A stretch of 64,000 bases of DNA from Paraburkholderia phenazinium (GCF_900142845.1 NZ_FSRU01000001.1:3038001-3102000), one strand, 5' to 3'. Positions 1 through 8,655 are shown, counted from the first letter of the stretch. Made by a program: numbers and translations. Notes: generated by a model not told the origin, from the sequence alone.

Positions 1-1
1 G

Positions 2-760
2 GCATTCACGGACAGCATGAAGGACGCCCATGCGGGTCTGCTCGAAACGGATCGCGTCGCGATCGTCGGCGGCGGTGCGGTGGGCGTGGAACTGGCCGGC
101 GAGATCGCGGCGGCGCATCCGCGCAAGCGCGTCACGCTGATATCCGGCGCGCCCACGCTGATGCCCGGTTACCCGGAGAAGCTGGCCCATTCGCTTGAGG
201 CACAACTGCGCGCCAAGGGTGTCGCCCTTCATTTCGACACACGGGTCGCGAATCTCGAATCGACGGAATACCCGTATCTCGGCACGCTGGCGTGCATGCC
301 CGACACGTCCGGTGAGCAACTGATCTTTCCCGCGCTCGGTGCGCGACCTGTCACCGCTGTGTTCCAGCAGATGCCGAACGCCCGCTTCAATCCGCAAGGC
401 AGAGTCAAGGTCGACGCATGGTTGCGGCCGGCGCGTGCACAACGGGTGTTCGCGTTCGGCGACGCCGCGGCCACCGGCGACCCAATGACGATCGTCGCCA
501 TCACCCGCCAGGTGCCATGGCTCGTCAAGGTCGTGGCGGCCATGCTTGACGGGCAGTCAGTGGAGTCGCAGCCTACCTATCTTCCGTGGTCATCCAGGGG
601 CATTCTCGTGCCGCTCGGCCCGCGCGACGGTGCGAGTGTGCTGCCGGTCACGCGCAACGGTGTGCTTGTCGGTAAATGTCCCACGGCATTGATCAAGGGG
701 CGCGACCTGTTCATTCCCCGTTACCGCAAGGACTTCGGCTATTCGGGGCAATTCGCATGA
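2..760 (+). CDS. FAD-dependent pyridine-nucleotide oxidoreductase, 5'-partial
   Basis: The reading frame is already open at the first bases of the window, so the true start lies upstream and the methionine at 17 is internal. The visible part carries a Rossmann nucleotide-binding motif (VAIVGGGAVGVELAGEI) and the late FAD-contact motif VFAFGDAAATGD. This order fits the NAD(P)H-binding half and C-terminal FAD part of AIF/FSP1- or Ndh-2-like quinone oxidoreductases; the N-terminal FAD-binding half is missing here. Its stop overlaps the start of the next gene by four bases (ATGA), so the two are probably co-translated. The substrate cannot be told from the sequence. Confidence 0.75.
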   Translation, partial: AFTDSMKDAHAGLLETDRVAIVGGGAVGVELAGEIAAAHPRKRVTLISGAPTLMPGYPEKLAHSLEAQLRAKGVALHFDTRVANLESTEYPYLGTLACMPDTSGEQLIFPALGARPVTAVFQQMPNARFNPQGRVKVDAWLRPARAQRVFAFGDAAATGDPMTIVAITRQVPWLVKVVAAMLDGQSVESQPTYLPWSSRGILVPLGPRDGASVLPVTRNGVLVGKCPTALIKGRDLFIPRYRKDFGYSGQFA

Positions 761-1632
761 GTACCTCGCAAACCACGCACCGTGTAGCCGGGGCGTCGTG
801 GATCTCGCCCGCGCTCTGGGTTCTGGCGATCGCCAGCGTGGTGTCTCACTTCACGGCCGTGCTGTTGCATCTGCCCCAGGCGGTCGGCGGGGCGATGCTT
901 GCACTGTCGCTACTGCTGTTTGGCCTGCTGCACGGCGCGTCCACTTATGGATGGCGCGGCATTCTGTTTTTTATCGTCGCCTGCCTCGGCATCAGTAACG
1001 CGTTCGAGAATCTGAGCATCGTCACGGGCTTTCCGTTCGGGGCGTATCACTACACCGATGCGATGGGCCCGAAACTATTTCTCGTTCCGCTGCTGATCGG
1101 CCCGGCATACTTTGGCGTCGGGTACCTGTCGTGGACGCTTGCGCGCGCCATTCTGGGCGACGTGTCCGGCAAGCTGCGTGGCGTGCTGTCTGTTGCGACG
1201 CCTGTTATCGCGAGCTTCATCATGGTGAGCTGGGATCTGACCATCGATCCGATGATGTCGACGATCACCGGCAACTGGGTCTGGCATCACGGCGGCGACT
1301 ATTTCGGCGTGCCGTTCGTCAATTTTCTCGGCTGGTATCTGACTGTTTATGTGTTCTACCAGGTGTTTGCGCTATACGCGCGGCGCCTTGACTCACCGCA
1401 CTCGGAGATACCCGGTTACTGGATCAAGCCGTTGCTTGCCTACAGTTCGATGATTGTCGCGCCCGTTTTAAGCTTGCTGTTAGACACGCAGGCGGGGTCG
1501 GTGACCGATCCCGCTGGCACTGTGTGGCAGCTCCATGACATTCGGGCGGTAACAACTCTCGTGGGCCTGTTCACGGTCCTACCATTCTGGCTACTGGCCG
1601 TATTCCTTTCGGTCCGCCGTGTTCGGGAGTAG
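757..1632 (+). CDS. Carotenoid biosynthesis protein (CruF-type membrane hydratase family)
   Basis: About 291 residues, strongly hydrophobic with roughly seven to eight membrane segments. The segment NAFENLSIVTGFPFGAY followed by HYTD is characteristic of the carotenoid-biosynthesis/CruF family, whose studied members hydrate the ends of C40/C50 carotenoids. The ATG at 757 is preferred over an upstream in-frame start at 676 because it overlaps the preceding stop (ATGA) and gives the usual family length. Pairing with an FAD oxidoreductase suggests a small lipid or pigment operon, but no other crt genes are in view. Only about 20 bases separate its stop from the relic integrase sequence, so it lies right at an island boundary. 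Confidence 0.7.
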   Translation: MSTSQTTHRVAGASWISPALWVLAIASVVSHFTAVLLHLPQAVGGAMLALSLLLFGLLHGASTYGWRGILFFIVACLGISNAFENLSIVTGFPFGAYHYTDAMGPKLFLVPLLIGPAYFGVGYLSWTLARAILGDVSGKLRGVLSVATPVIASFIMVSWDLTIDPMMSTITGNWVWHHGGDYFGVPFVNFLGWYLTVYVFYQVFALYARRLDSPHSEIPGYWIKPLLAYSSMIVAPVLSLLLDTQAGSVTDPAGTVWQLHDIRAVTTLVGLFTVLPFWLLAVFLSVRRVRE

Positions 1633-1654
1633 GAGTGCTCCAAGGCGACTCTGG

Positions 1655-1697
1655 CGTGCGGCAGGGCGCTGAGCCGGTGCAATTGTCGTCCTGCCAT
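1655..1697 (-). pseudogene. 5' remnant of a second P4-type integrase gene
   Basis: On the minus strand an ATG at 1697 opens MAGRQLHRLSAL, almost identical to the first residues (MAARQLHRLSAL) of the integrase starting at 34767. Homology is lost after about 14 codons, where the sequence runs into the region downstream of the carotenoid gene. The leader upstream of this ATG also matches the right-hand integrase leader. The simplest reading is that this is the amputated start of another integrase that used the same attachment site. Confidence 0.7.
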
Positions 1698-1805
1698 GTT
1701 GCCCTCCAATCCTACCCACAAGGCGCTTTAAAATCAGCGGTCTACAGGACGTCTACGGAAAATACCGGAATGCCCGGGAAGCCTTGACTGGCGGAAGGCA
1801 GCAGG
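1671..1805. repeat. Left attachment-site repeat (selC 3' end plus integrase leader)
   Basis: This stretch is a near copy of 34741-34954. It contains the integrase leader, the block ggaagccttgactggcggaa, and the final 17 bases of selC (plus-strand tggcggaaggcagcagg, 1789-1805, equal to 34938-34954). Identity stops sharply after 1805, where the real tRNA gene continues at the right end. Relative to the right copy about 70 bases are missing between two ACCCAYAA motifs. Such a tRNA 3'-end duplication is the hallmark of tyrosine-integrase islands. A further TACCCATA at 1878-1885 matches motifs repeated in the right leader and could be an integrase arm-binding site (inference). Confidence 0.8.
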
Positions 1806-1978
1806 CGCCAACAGTCGCCGGCAAAGCCACACCAGGTTTGACTCCCGCACACCCGAACCACGACGTACCTATCATCCTACCCATACAGCAAAATCAATCG
1901 TCTGGACAGGTCAGAAAATGGCACGCAGGCGCTTCCGATCCGGTCCTTGCGAACTGGCCTCGAATCCCCACTCGATCA

Positions 1979-2150
1979 TCAACAGACCACCCAAACCCGC
2001 GTGGTTAAAGGATTTGGCTGTGATCGACACGGGCCTTTAGCCATGAAAACCTTCAGCATGAGTGGAATGAGTGTCACCGCGTCGACTGTCTCACCGTAGG
2101 TCTGCACATGCAACGCGGCGTAGCGATCAAGGTCAGCCTTGAGCGGTGCC
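1979..2150 (-). pseudogene. Fragment of a DUF2274 (conjugation-locus) protein
   Basis: The minus-strand frame reads APLKADLDRYAALHV, then QTYGETVDAVTLIPLMLKV. This resembles the C-terminal part of the small DUF2274 proteins encoded at the end of trb-type conjugation operons in integrative elements. The N-terminus is absent: homology begins about where a histidine-kinase fragment starts on the other strand. It is a relic rather than a working gene. It supports the idea that the left end of the island derives from an integrative conjugative element. Confidence 0.5.
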
Positions 2151-2398
2151 GGACATGCGCCGATGCGGCCCACGAGCTTCACTCGCCGCTTGCAGCGCTG
2201 AAACTACAGTTGCAGGCAGCTACGAGAAGCAGTACGTTGAAGGACGATGGTCAAACGCTTGAACGTATCGACATGCGGCTCAATCGCATCATCCGGCTCT
2301 TACAGCAACTATTGACGCTCGCACGCGACGATGCGCAGGCTGCGATCGAAGGTACAGTGGTCAGTTTGCATCGAATCGGTGACTCTTGGCGACTTTGA
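2150..2398 (+). pseudogene. Sensor histidine kinase fragment (HisKA region)
   Basis: The frame contains DAAHELHSPLAALKLQLQAA, a clear H-box of a two-component sensor kinase (the His after DAA is the phospho-acceptor), followed by the second dimerisation helix ending LLQQLLTLARDDA. There is no membrane sensor part before it and no ATP-binding N/G boxes after it, so only the dimerisation domain survives. The pattern is that of QseC/TctE-like kinases. It is flanked by other remnants and cannot be functional. Confidence 0.7.
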
Positions 2399-2425
2399 CG
2401 CAGCCGATGAGCGTTATCCAAGAAC

Positions 2426-2680
2426 TTATCCGTAAATTATGTTGACGTTCAACGGCACCTTGCGAAAGGCGATGATGGCAGCGGCAAGATGGTTTAGGGC
2501 GATGAAACTACGTTCGAGTTTTTCGTATCGAACGAGCGGTCTGCGAAAGCGGTTGAACCAACTACGACAGCCTTCAACCAGTTCGATTGCAATAAGGCGG
2601 TCGGCTATGATGCGTGGAACAAGATGAACGACTGAAAGCCTGATGAAGACGCTGAATCCAGCCGTGGCTCGCGTGCTCAA
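2426..2680 (-). pseudogene. IS5-type transposase, C-terminal fragment
   Basis: The minus-strand frame ends CRSWFNRFRRPLVRYEKLE, SFIALNHLAAAIIAFRKVP. This is the pattern of the last DDE helix region and C-terminus of IS5-superfamily transposases (the E of the DDE triad normally sits in the motif before the Arg-rich RFRR stretch). The first half of the transposase and recognisable terminal repeats are missing. Its lower GC than the flanks fits imported mobile DNA. The end of its frame overlaps the start of the IS6-like fragment on the other strand, so at least two elements have collided here. Confidence 0.6.
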
Positions 2681-2927
2681 ACGCCCGCATTACCCGCTTG
2701 ATGGAATCCTGACGTGCGTGCGTTGGTACGTGTCTTATGCGCTAAGCCTGCGAAACCTGGAAGAAATGATGGCGGGGCGAGGCATCTCGGTGGATCACTC
2801 AACCGTGCATCGTTGGGCCCTCAAGCTGCTGCCGGTGCTGGAGAAAGCGTTTCGCCGCCACAAACGCCCCGTCGGCAAGAGCCGGCGCGTCGATGAGACC
2901 TACATTAAGGTCCAGAGAGCGTCATGA
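2643..2927 (+). pseudogene. IS6-family (IS26-like) transposase, N-terminal fragment
   Basis: About 94 residues with the order typical of IS6-family enzymes: YPLDGILTCVRWYVSYALSL, then NLEEMMAGRGISVDHSTVHRW (helix-turn-helix region), then RRVDETYIKV, which holds the first catalytic Asp of the DDE triad. The protein stops immediately after this strand, so the remaining Asp and Glu are lost and the copy is inactive. No right terminal repeat was recognised. Confidence 0.75.
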
Positions 2928-3114
2928 TGTTGCCTAGAGAGTAAATCTAACTATTATCTCGGCAAGTTTTCTCCCAAGTCTAGTGTGTTTACCCATGAGC
3001 TTAGACCGTTGACTTGGCCGATACGATTACAAAAATGTGTCGATGATCCCCCTACCCCAAAACGAGTCTCGTGAGCGGGTTCGGCGATGCAGCAAACCGT
3101 CGTCTGTCGAGCGC
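2928..3114. other. Non-coding, AT-richer spacer
   Basis: No convincing gene. It lies between a truncated transposase and the stop of the sulfotransferase gene, and is visibly richer in A and T than the bulk of the window. Probably transposon debris; no terminal repeat or terminator was identified. Confidence 0.4.
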
Positions 3115-4287
3115 CTAGCGCCACTGCTCGGCGACTTCGTCGGCAAGCGCGAGTTTCTCGCGGATAACCTTTGCAATACCTGTCTGCGAGTCCCGCAAAC
3201 CGTCTATTTGCGACAGCGCAAATTTTCCCGCCAACGAGTTCGTGCGCCGTATCAATCGCCCGTCAATTCCCGATATTCGTATGGCTAGTCGCTTTATCTC
3301 GTCGAACTGATTTCTTGCCCCACCAAAGTCTGGTGTGACGTCAGCGCGCGCGCGAAACTGCGCACTCAGTTCGGAGGCGTATTCGGACGACTGTCCAAGC
3401 CGATCCATGTCGATCAGGAGATCCGAACCGTCGACTATCCGCGACGCGCAGAGGCTCCACAACGCCAGGAAGGCCCGGTACGCGTTGCTACTCTCGGCCG
3501 TGCGCGCATACTGTTCGCAAACCGCAGCGTACTCTTCGGCCGATGCATAAACGAACGGCGGCAGGCTCACTCCGAACGTCTCGACAACCTGTTTAACAAC
3601 GGGTTCGACCTGGTTGAGACCAAGGACTCGAAATGGTGCTGCAACAAAGAACGGGTTGCTCCACTCCTGGTTTAGCAGCCACCCAGATGCGAACTGCGCT
3701 GCGGGATTTCGCAATACGACGGCATGCACCGCATGCGGAAAAGCGCTCCGGAGCCACGGCAAACGTCCTGCGGAGCGACAAAACTTGAAGACGGGCAATT
3801 TTCCCAGACCAGTCGACTGGTCCTGGAGATTTTTCAAATAGGTCCGCAATGCTGGAAATTCGTCGTCCGGTGTGTTTCCAAAACGATCGATACTAAAGCG
3901 TTTCCGGTATCCGACCACGCCGTACCCACACTCCTGTATGAATGAACGGTACTCTTCATAGTAAGGCTTACCAAGTGGCGGATGACCCGAATCTGACGTG
4001 GATCGAATGTTGGGTATCTCGGCGACCCTTAGCTCGCCGAGCAAATTGCCCAGTGGTTCGTAAAGGGCGTTCACCGGCTCCAGGGCCCGGAAGCGCGACC
4101 ACACCCATGTTCCTGCGCTCCGCCAGCCGGTGTGCAAAAAGATCGCTTGCGCCAGCTCCTTTTCTTGCCCGGCAACGTACCGGTCGCTGGCAGGACATTT
4201 TGATGTGTCCGCCACACCGTCTCCATGACGCGAGGTAATTTCAAGTAACGTCATCGTCCGCTTTTTCCATGGATTTCTCATTCTCAT
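3115..4287 (-). CDS. Sulfotransferase-family protein
   Basis: About 390 residues. Near residue 50 the motif IFLHTGWRSAGTWVWSRF fits the 5'-phosphosulfate-binding loop of PAPS-dependent sulfotransferases. Around residues 180-205 FPHAVHAVVLRNPAAQFASG fits the 3'-phosphate-binding region (conserved Arg and Ser). The expected role is transfer of sulfate from PAPS to a hydroxyl on a carbohydrate or small molecule. ATGs at 4287, 4281 and 4254 are all possible starts. The gene stands alone, flanked by transposase remnants, is lower in GC than typical neighbours, and was probably acquired horizontally. A carbamoyltransferase fragment lies just beyond, so both may come from one decoration gene cluster. 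Confidence 0.7.
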   Translation of the reverse strand: MRMRNPWKKRTMTLLEITSRHGDGVADTSKCPASDRYVAGQEKELAQAIFLHTGWRSAGTWVWSRFRALEPVNALYEPLGNLLGELRVAEIPNIRSTSDSGHPPLGKPYYEEYRSFIQECGYGVVGYRKRFSIDRFGNTPDDEFPALRTYLKNLQDQSTGLGKLPVFKFCRSAGRLPWLRSAFPHAVHAVVLRNPAAQFASGWLLNQEWSNPFFVAAPFRVLGLNQVEPVVKQVVETFGVSLPPFVYASAEEYAAVCEQYARTAESSNAYRAFLALWSLCASRIVDGSDLLIDMDRLGQSSEYASELSAQFRARADVTPDFGGARNQFDEIKRLAIRISGIDGRLIRRTNSLAGKFALSQIDGLRDSQTGIAKVIREKLALADEVAEQWR

Positions 4288-4878
4288 GTAATTGGGATTG
4301 CAAAATATATATTCTTAACCATCGAAAATCATGCTGACCACGTGCTTTCACCAGTGAAACTAACTTAAGTCTAGATGCCTCGGCTCGCGCTTCTGTTTCA
4401 GGATGATTGCAAATTCCTTACGCTAACTAACGTAGTAATGCGTATTGGTCGATGCTGTTCGGCGAATTCTATGCGTGACATCAGGCGCGAACCGATCCTG
4501 ACCGACACATATGAGACTGTTGCTCAGTTCCGCCGGGCCGAGAGCAGCGCCTACATTTATCGCGTGAGTGGCAGGACTCGGAGCGGCCATAAGAACCGGC
4601 CGCGCTCGCAAGACGAAAACGTCCAGTTCATCGAAATAGAGTCCGAAACCCCTACCGGCCTACGGATAGCACAGGAGCGGCAAGGCCAGCTCGGTTCGGT
4701 CATTCTGGATGGGCGGACCTTGCGGTCCACGTGCGAAAGCAGTTCGCGCGGGGACAACGAACAGGTGCGTGTGTAGGCGGTCAGGCTAGTCAACCAACGT
4801 GGGCCGCGATCATCAGAAGCGCCGTCGCTCGACTTAAGCCTACTCCCTAGGCCAGTAAAATTAATAGCCCGAATCGCA
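4288..4878. other. Degenerate spacer with a possible IS5-type transposase trace
   Basis: No intact gene. On the plus strand around 4700-4770 the translation GSVILDGRTLRSTCESS followed by RGDNEQVRV resembles the first-Asp strand of IS5-group transposases, but the surrounding frame is not recognisable and a stop follows at once. The sulfotransferase promoter must lie at the left edge of this stretch. I see no other structure. Confidence 0.3.
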
Positions 4879-5099
4879 TCAAGCAATCCCTCTTATCAAT
4901 GACGATAAACGTTGTTGCGTTTGCAACGGCCCCTTGCGCACTTTACTCGGCGCTTGGCCGCTGACCAACGGCAAACACCTGCAGTTCAAACTGCGATGAG
5001 GCGGGGGGAGCCTCGACGCAGGCGCGAGCGGGGGCGCTTCCCTCAGGGAGCCAGTCACTCCATTGTGAAGGAGTATCCAAGCGGCAGGATCAACGTAGT
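4879..5099. other. Unassigned sequence after the carbamoyltransferase break
   Basis: The minus-strand frame of the carbamoyltransferase continues open here but its residues no longer look like the family. I could not assign this piece. It may be the end of an inserted element; no terminal repeat was identified. Confidence 0.3.
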
Positions 5100-6024
5100 A
5101 ATCCTCTCTGGAATTCCCCTGCTCCTGCTCAGAAAGTGCCCTGCGCCGGATTCGCGCAACGTCGACAACGAAGAGCATGTAAGGGCTGGGCCGATCAGTC
5201 TCAAACCACGCTGAAACATGCTCCTCCAGAATCGCTGGCGCGAATGGACGGAAAGATTCACGATTCTTGATTTTTAGATTCAGGACACTTTGCATCGTGA
5301 CGTTTCGTGCGTCGCCGAGAATCGCCCGCGCGCCTAAGGACCGAGGGCCGAATTCCATTCGCCCCTGAAACCAGCCGACCACATTCCCTTCCGCGAGAAG
5401 ATCCGCCACCTCGTCGAACATCTCGCTTTCAGCTACCGGTCGGAAAACCGCGCCGCAGGACATCAGCGCGGTTTCTACTTCGTCATTGCTATAGCTCGAT
5501 CCCAACAGCGCGGATTTCATCGAATCGACACCGGTAAACTTCCGCGGCTGTTTCTTTTCCATGTGCCAACCAGCTAATGCCGCACCTAGCGCGCCTCCGC
5601 TGTCGCCGGCCGCCGGCCGGACCCAGATGTCGTCGAAGATTCGCGCCTTGAGCAATTTCCCATTCGCTATGCAATTCAACGAGACTCCGCCCGCCAGACA
5701 CAATGCTGTTTGTCCGGTCTGCACCCTCACGGATTTCGCCAAACGCAACAGGGCATGCTCCAGAACGAGCTGGATCGAGGCGGCGAGATCGAACTCACGC
5801 CCGGTGATCAACGCTTCTGGTTTTCGCCGTGGTCCACCGAATAATTTTTCGAATTTCTCGTTGATCATGCTGTCTCCGACCGCGTAGTCGAAGTACTCCA
5901 TATTCAACCAGAAGCTCCCATCCGGTTTGATATCAATAAGATGGTCGCAGATAGTCTGGAAGTAACGCGGCTCGCCATATGGCGCAAGCCCCATCAGTTT
6001 GTATTCTCCGGAGTCCACCTTGAA
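5100..6024 (-). pseudogene. Carbamoyltransferase (NodU/CmcH family), both ends lost
   Basis: The minus-strand frame holds an uninterrupted core of the family: DSGEYKLMGLAPYGEP, then CLAGGVSLNCIANGKL, PAAGDSGGALGAAL, GWFQGRMEFGPRSLGARAIL and KNRESFRPFAPAILEE. These belong to the ASKHA-fold half that forms carbamoyl-adenylate and transfers carbamoyl groups in NodU/CmcH-type enzymes. About 300 residues survive of a family that is normally about 550-600. The N-terminal part is cut at about 6024, where an IS66 remnant begins, and the C-terminal YrdC-like part is lost near 5100. Relatives carbamoylate Nod factors, cephalosporins or other natural products; the original substrate here is unknown. Confidence 0.8.
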
Positions 6025-6027
6025 CGG

Positions 6028-6233
6028 GCAGGCCAGCGCGCTGCCACCATCATGAGCCTGATACGGTCTGCACAACTTAACGGGCACGACCCGCACGCGT
6101 ATCTGAAGGACATCCTCACGCGGCTGCCGACCCACAAGGCCAGCGACATCTCTGCATTGCTGCCGCATCGCTGGCAGCCGACGGTGATCGTCGGTTAGCC
6201 CAATCCGTCAAGACGGGTTTGCTGGCCACTTAC
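6028..6233 (+). mobile_element. IS66-family right-end remnant
   Basis: On the plus strand RAATIMSLIRSAQLNGHDP followed by AYLKDILTRLPTHKASD is the typical IS66 transposase C-terminal domain, ending at a TAG at 6196-6198 after HRWQP. Downstream the sequence ccgtcaagacgggtttgctg then gccacttac (to 6233) looks like the right terminal inverted repeat of an IS66 element. Only the last 57 or so codons remain. Its inner end abuts the truncated 5' side of the carbamoyltransferase, so it probably caused that truncation. Confidence 0.7.
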
Positions 6234-6297
6234 AGTTTATTGACATGGGCGTCGTAACGGAAATACCGTTCGTGTATCCTCAGCATCGTTTTCAAAT

Positions 6298-6810
6298 ATG
6301 GACATCCGCGTACTTCGCTAATGCGAGACCATCGCCCGCCTCGGCAACATCACCCGCGCGGCAACTAAACTTCACATCGCGCAGCCCGCGTTGAGTGTTG
6401 CCGTGAAAAAGCTCGAGGAGGAAGTGGGCGTCACGCTCTTCACCCGTGGACGCAATCGCCCCGTGACCCTGACACCGGAGGGCGAATTGTTGATGCGCCG
6501 TGCGAAGCGCATCTTTCAGGAACTGGATTCAGCGCGACAGGAAATCGCAGACAGTCAGGAGTTGCGCACCGGTGAAGTCCGGGTGGGTATGCCGCCGATG
6601 TACGGACTGCAGTATTTCCCGCCCCTCATGCGTGCGTTCCATGCCCAGTACCCCGGCATCCGTGTTATTGCAATGCAGGGGAGCGCTGGCGAGGCCCGCT
6701 CGATTCTTGCTATCCTGGAGGGACGGCGCGTCGAGAAAGTGGATCGTTGCAAGGCATTGTCCCGTTCTCACGCACCGTCAGCCAGTGGCGCAATTGACAG
6801 ATTCCGGTAA
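6298..6810 (+). pseudogene. LysR-type transcriptional regulator, degraded
   Basis: From the ATG at 6298 the frame reads MDIRVLR and then hits a TAA. It continues in the same frame as a good LysR N-terminus (IARLGNITRAATKLHIAQ, PALSVAVKKLEEEVGVTLF), including the recognition helix. The start of the effector domain follows (RTGEVRVGMPPM, QYFPPLMRAFHAQYPGIRV). Homology is lost near 6720, well before the effector domain ends. The early stop plus 3' truncation make it a pseudogene, unless the stop is a sequencing error, and even then it would be truncated. Confidence 0.75.
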
Positions 6811-6871
6811 CATCACGCCACCGTGCAGAACCCCAAAAAGCACCCTGTTCACGCCTTCGACGTCACGCTAT

Positions 6872-7927
6872 TCAAGCCACCTCGGGTGATATCTTCGCGG
6901 CGGCAATCCGCGGCACGCTCGTCGATTCACGCACTACCAATTGCGTATCGAGCCGCGCCGACATGACCCGCCGCCCCGCGGTCAGCGCACCCATCAGCGA
7001 ACGCGCCGCATGACGCCCCATCTCCGCGGCCGGAACCGCGATCGTCGTCAATGCGGGAGAAAAAATGGTCGTGTAATCGTCGTCGTCAAAACCGACCACG
7101 GAGATATCCTCGGGCACGCGCAGGCCGAGACGTCGGCATTCCGCAATGGCGCTCAGCGCGAACACATCTGCGTTGCACACCACCGCGGTCACATCGGGGA
7201 ATTCGTAGTAGATCTGCCGCATCGCATCGGCGCCTTGCATCATCGCCGCGCCGTAGCTCTTTTCGATAATGTGGATGCCGTCGTTCAAACCATGCGCCCG
7301 CATGGTTTCCTCGAAGCCGCGCATGCGCGCCTGCTGACGGTCGTTGCCCTGCAGCGGACCGGCGACCATCGCCATATTCCTGTGACCAAGCCGGATCAGA
7401 AACTCCACGGCCTGCTTCGTCGCCGCGTAATTGTCGAAGCCGATGGACGGCACGATCGGATCTTCGTTATACGAATACGTGGTCACACAGGGAATCTGCG
7501 TTTCTTCCAGGTAGCTCCTGAGTCGCGGATCTTCGATCTTGCCGACCAGCAACAGCGCCTCGGCGCCGCGCTCGACGATCTTCTTGACCGCATCGAGCAT
7601 GTTCCGGTTGTCGAACCCGTTCGTCACCACGAACACGCTATACCCCGCGGCCGTGAGTTGTTCCTCGAACGCGTGCGTCATGCGCGCAAACATCGAGTAA
7701 TCGAGCGACGGAATCACTGCGCCGATGATGAACGACTTCTGCAGGCGCAGTGCCTTGGCCGCCGGATTCGGGCTGTAGCCCAATTGCATCGCCGCGTTGA
7801 ATACCTTTTCCCGGGCCTCTGCGCCGACGCGATCGGGAATGTTGAACGCACGGGAGACGGTCGCGACCGAGACGCCCGCAGCCTTCGCAACGTCGAATAC
7901 GTTCGCTTTTGCTTTCTGACTTTTCAT
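6872..7927 (-). CDS. LacI-family transcriptional regulator
   Basis: 351 residues, normal for the family. The N-terminus carries the LacI helix-turn-helix and hinge: VFDVAKAAGVSVATVSRAF, then RVGAEAREKVFNAAMQLGY, PNPAAKAL. The rest is a periplasmic-binding-protein-like effector domain with VSVVGFDDDDY-type ending motifs (DISVVGFDDDDYTTIFSPAL). It lies immediately downstream of the cupin-to-NIPSNAP operon, in the same orientation but with its own upstream gap holding an operator-like half palindrome (8005-8025), which suggests autoregulation. Similar palindromes stand before both transport and catabolic operons (11.66-11.74 kb, 16.13 and 16.25 kb), making it the likely local repressor. Confidence 0.88.
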   Translation of the reverse strand: MKSQKAKANVFDVAKAAGVSVATVSRAFNIPDRVGAEAREKVFNAAMQLGYSPNPAAKALRLQKSFIIGAVIPSLDYSMFARMTHAFEEQLTAAGYSVFVVTNGFDNRNMLDAVKKIVERGAEALLLVGKIEDPRLRSYLEETQIPCVTTYSYNEDPIVPSIGFDNYAATKQAVEFLIRLGHRNMAMVAGPLQGNDRQQARMRGFEETMRAHGLNDGIHIIEKSYGAAMMQGADAMRQIYYEFPDVTAVVCNADVFALSAIAECRRLGLRVPEDISVVGFDDDDYTTIFSPALTTIAVPAAEMGRHAARSLMGALTAGRRVMSARLDTQLVVRESTSVPRIAAAKISPEVA

Positions 7928-8004
7928 GGCTCAGCAAGATGGGAACGGCGGACAGGGTCCGCTATTCCTGTTTTGACGAGCCAAGTGTATCACCGCGAGG
8001 CCGG

Positions 8005-8025
8005 TTGGAAAACGATTACACGCAT
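8005..8025. promoter_or_regulatory. Operator-like site upstream of the LacI gene
   Basis: The sequence ttggaaaacgattacacgca has the same right arm (CGATTACAC) as the palindrome at 16128-16144 and the arm TTACACGCAT of the palindrome at 16252-16275. It sits about 80-100 bases upstream of the regulator's start, between that gene and the preceding operon. Binding by the LacI-family protein is inferred from similarity among sites only. Confidence 0.5.
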
Positions 8026-8082
8026 GCCCGCCGTACCGCGGCGGGGTAATCATCCAGCAATCCGTGGGCGCTCGCGCAGCCA

Positions 8083-8655
8083 TCAGTACGGACCTCTTTC
8101 ACAGGTTTTCGTGGTTCGGTGAACGGCACCGTGCGCTTCGAGCCAGTCCGAAGCAGGCGCCTCGCCGCGATCGCACACATACCACACGGCGTTCGGGTCC
8201 GGCATCTCTTCGGTCCATACGCCGCGCAACCCCAGCGGTCGGGCGGCCGCGACCGCAGAGGCCACCGCTGCGGCCTTGCCGGTTCTGCACCGGATGGTCG
8301 TGAAGACAATCGGCGCGGCGGCGAAATCGTCAATGGCGAACCCGGGCAGCCCGTCGATCGCGTAAGGGGTCAAGATCGTGAGCCGCTGGCTGCTGACCAG
8401 CGCGGCCGCCCCCGGCAAAAAATCGCGCGTCCACCGTTCGACCTGCGCCAACGCGGCACGCTTTGCCGTGCGCTCGACCAACGAGTCGTATTCCCACAGG
8501 TGATAAAACGTCACCACCTCGCCGGGGATCAGCCAGTTGGCCACCAGCCGACCGTAAGCGCTGCCCCGGATCGGCATCGCAAGATCCCTGAACAGGCTGA
8601 AGTAAGCATCCGCGGCCCGTACGTCGATCCGGTACTCGCGCAACTCGTGAATCAT
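8083..8655 (-). CDS. NIPSNAP-family protein
   Basis: About 190 residues starting MIHELREYRID, the typical NIPSNAP opening. A first ferredoxin-like alpha/beta-barrel unit is visible (FYHLWEYDSLVERTAKRAAL) and a second, weaker one in the C-terminal half. The upstream in-frame extension to 9003 is the shadow of the SDR gene, so the ATG at 8655 is chosen, 20 bases after that gene's stop. NIPSNAP domains form dimeric alpha/beta barrels, sometimes binding small hydrophobic ligands; many bacterial copies sit in catabolic operons without assigned activity. It is the last gene of the operon that begins with the cupin gene. Confidence 0.75.
   Translation of the reverse strand: MIHELREYRIDVRAADAYFSLFRDLAMPIRGSAYGRLVANWLIPGEVVTFYHLWEYDSLVERTAKRAALAQVERWTRDFLPGAAALVSSQRLTILTPYAIDGLPGFAIDDFAAAPIVFTTIRCRTGKAAAVASAVAAARPLGLRGVWTEEMPDPNAVWYVCDRGEAPASDWLEAHGAVHRTTKTCERGPY

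Noticed and set aside
1806..1850. A tRNA T-arm-like trace (aggtttgactcccgc) after the left attachment repeat
   Set aside because: It cannot be folded with flanking sequence into a tRNA and does not align with selC beyond the 17-base repeat.
4375..4886. Open frames of 110-130 codons on both strands
   Set aside because: Neither looks like a complete protein; only a faint IS5-type transposase trace is visible, reported as such.
6941..8122. A 393-codon plus-strand frame over the LacI gene
   Set aside because: Antisense shadow of a clear LacI-family protein, rich in Arg and His, without domains.
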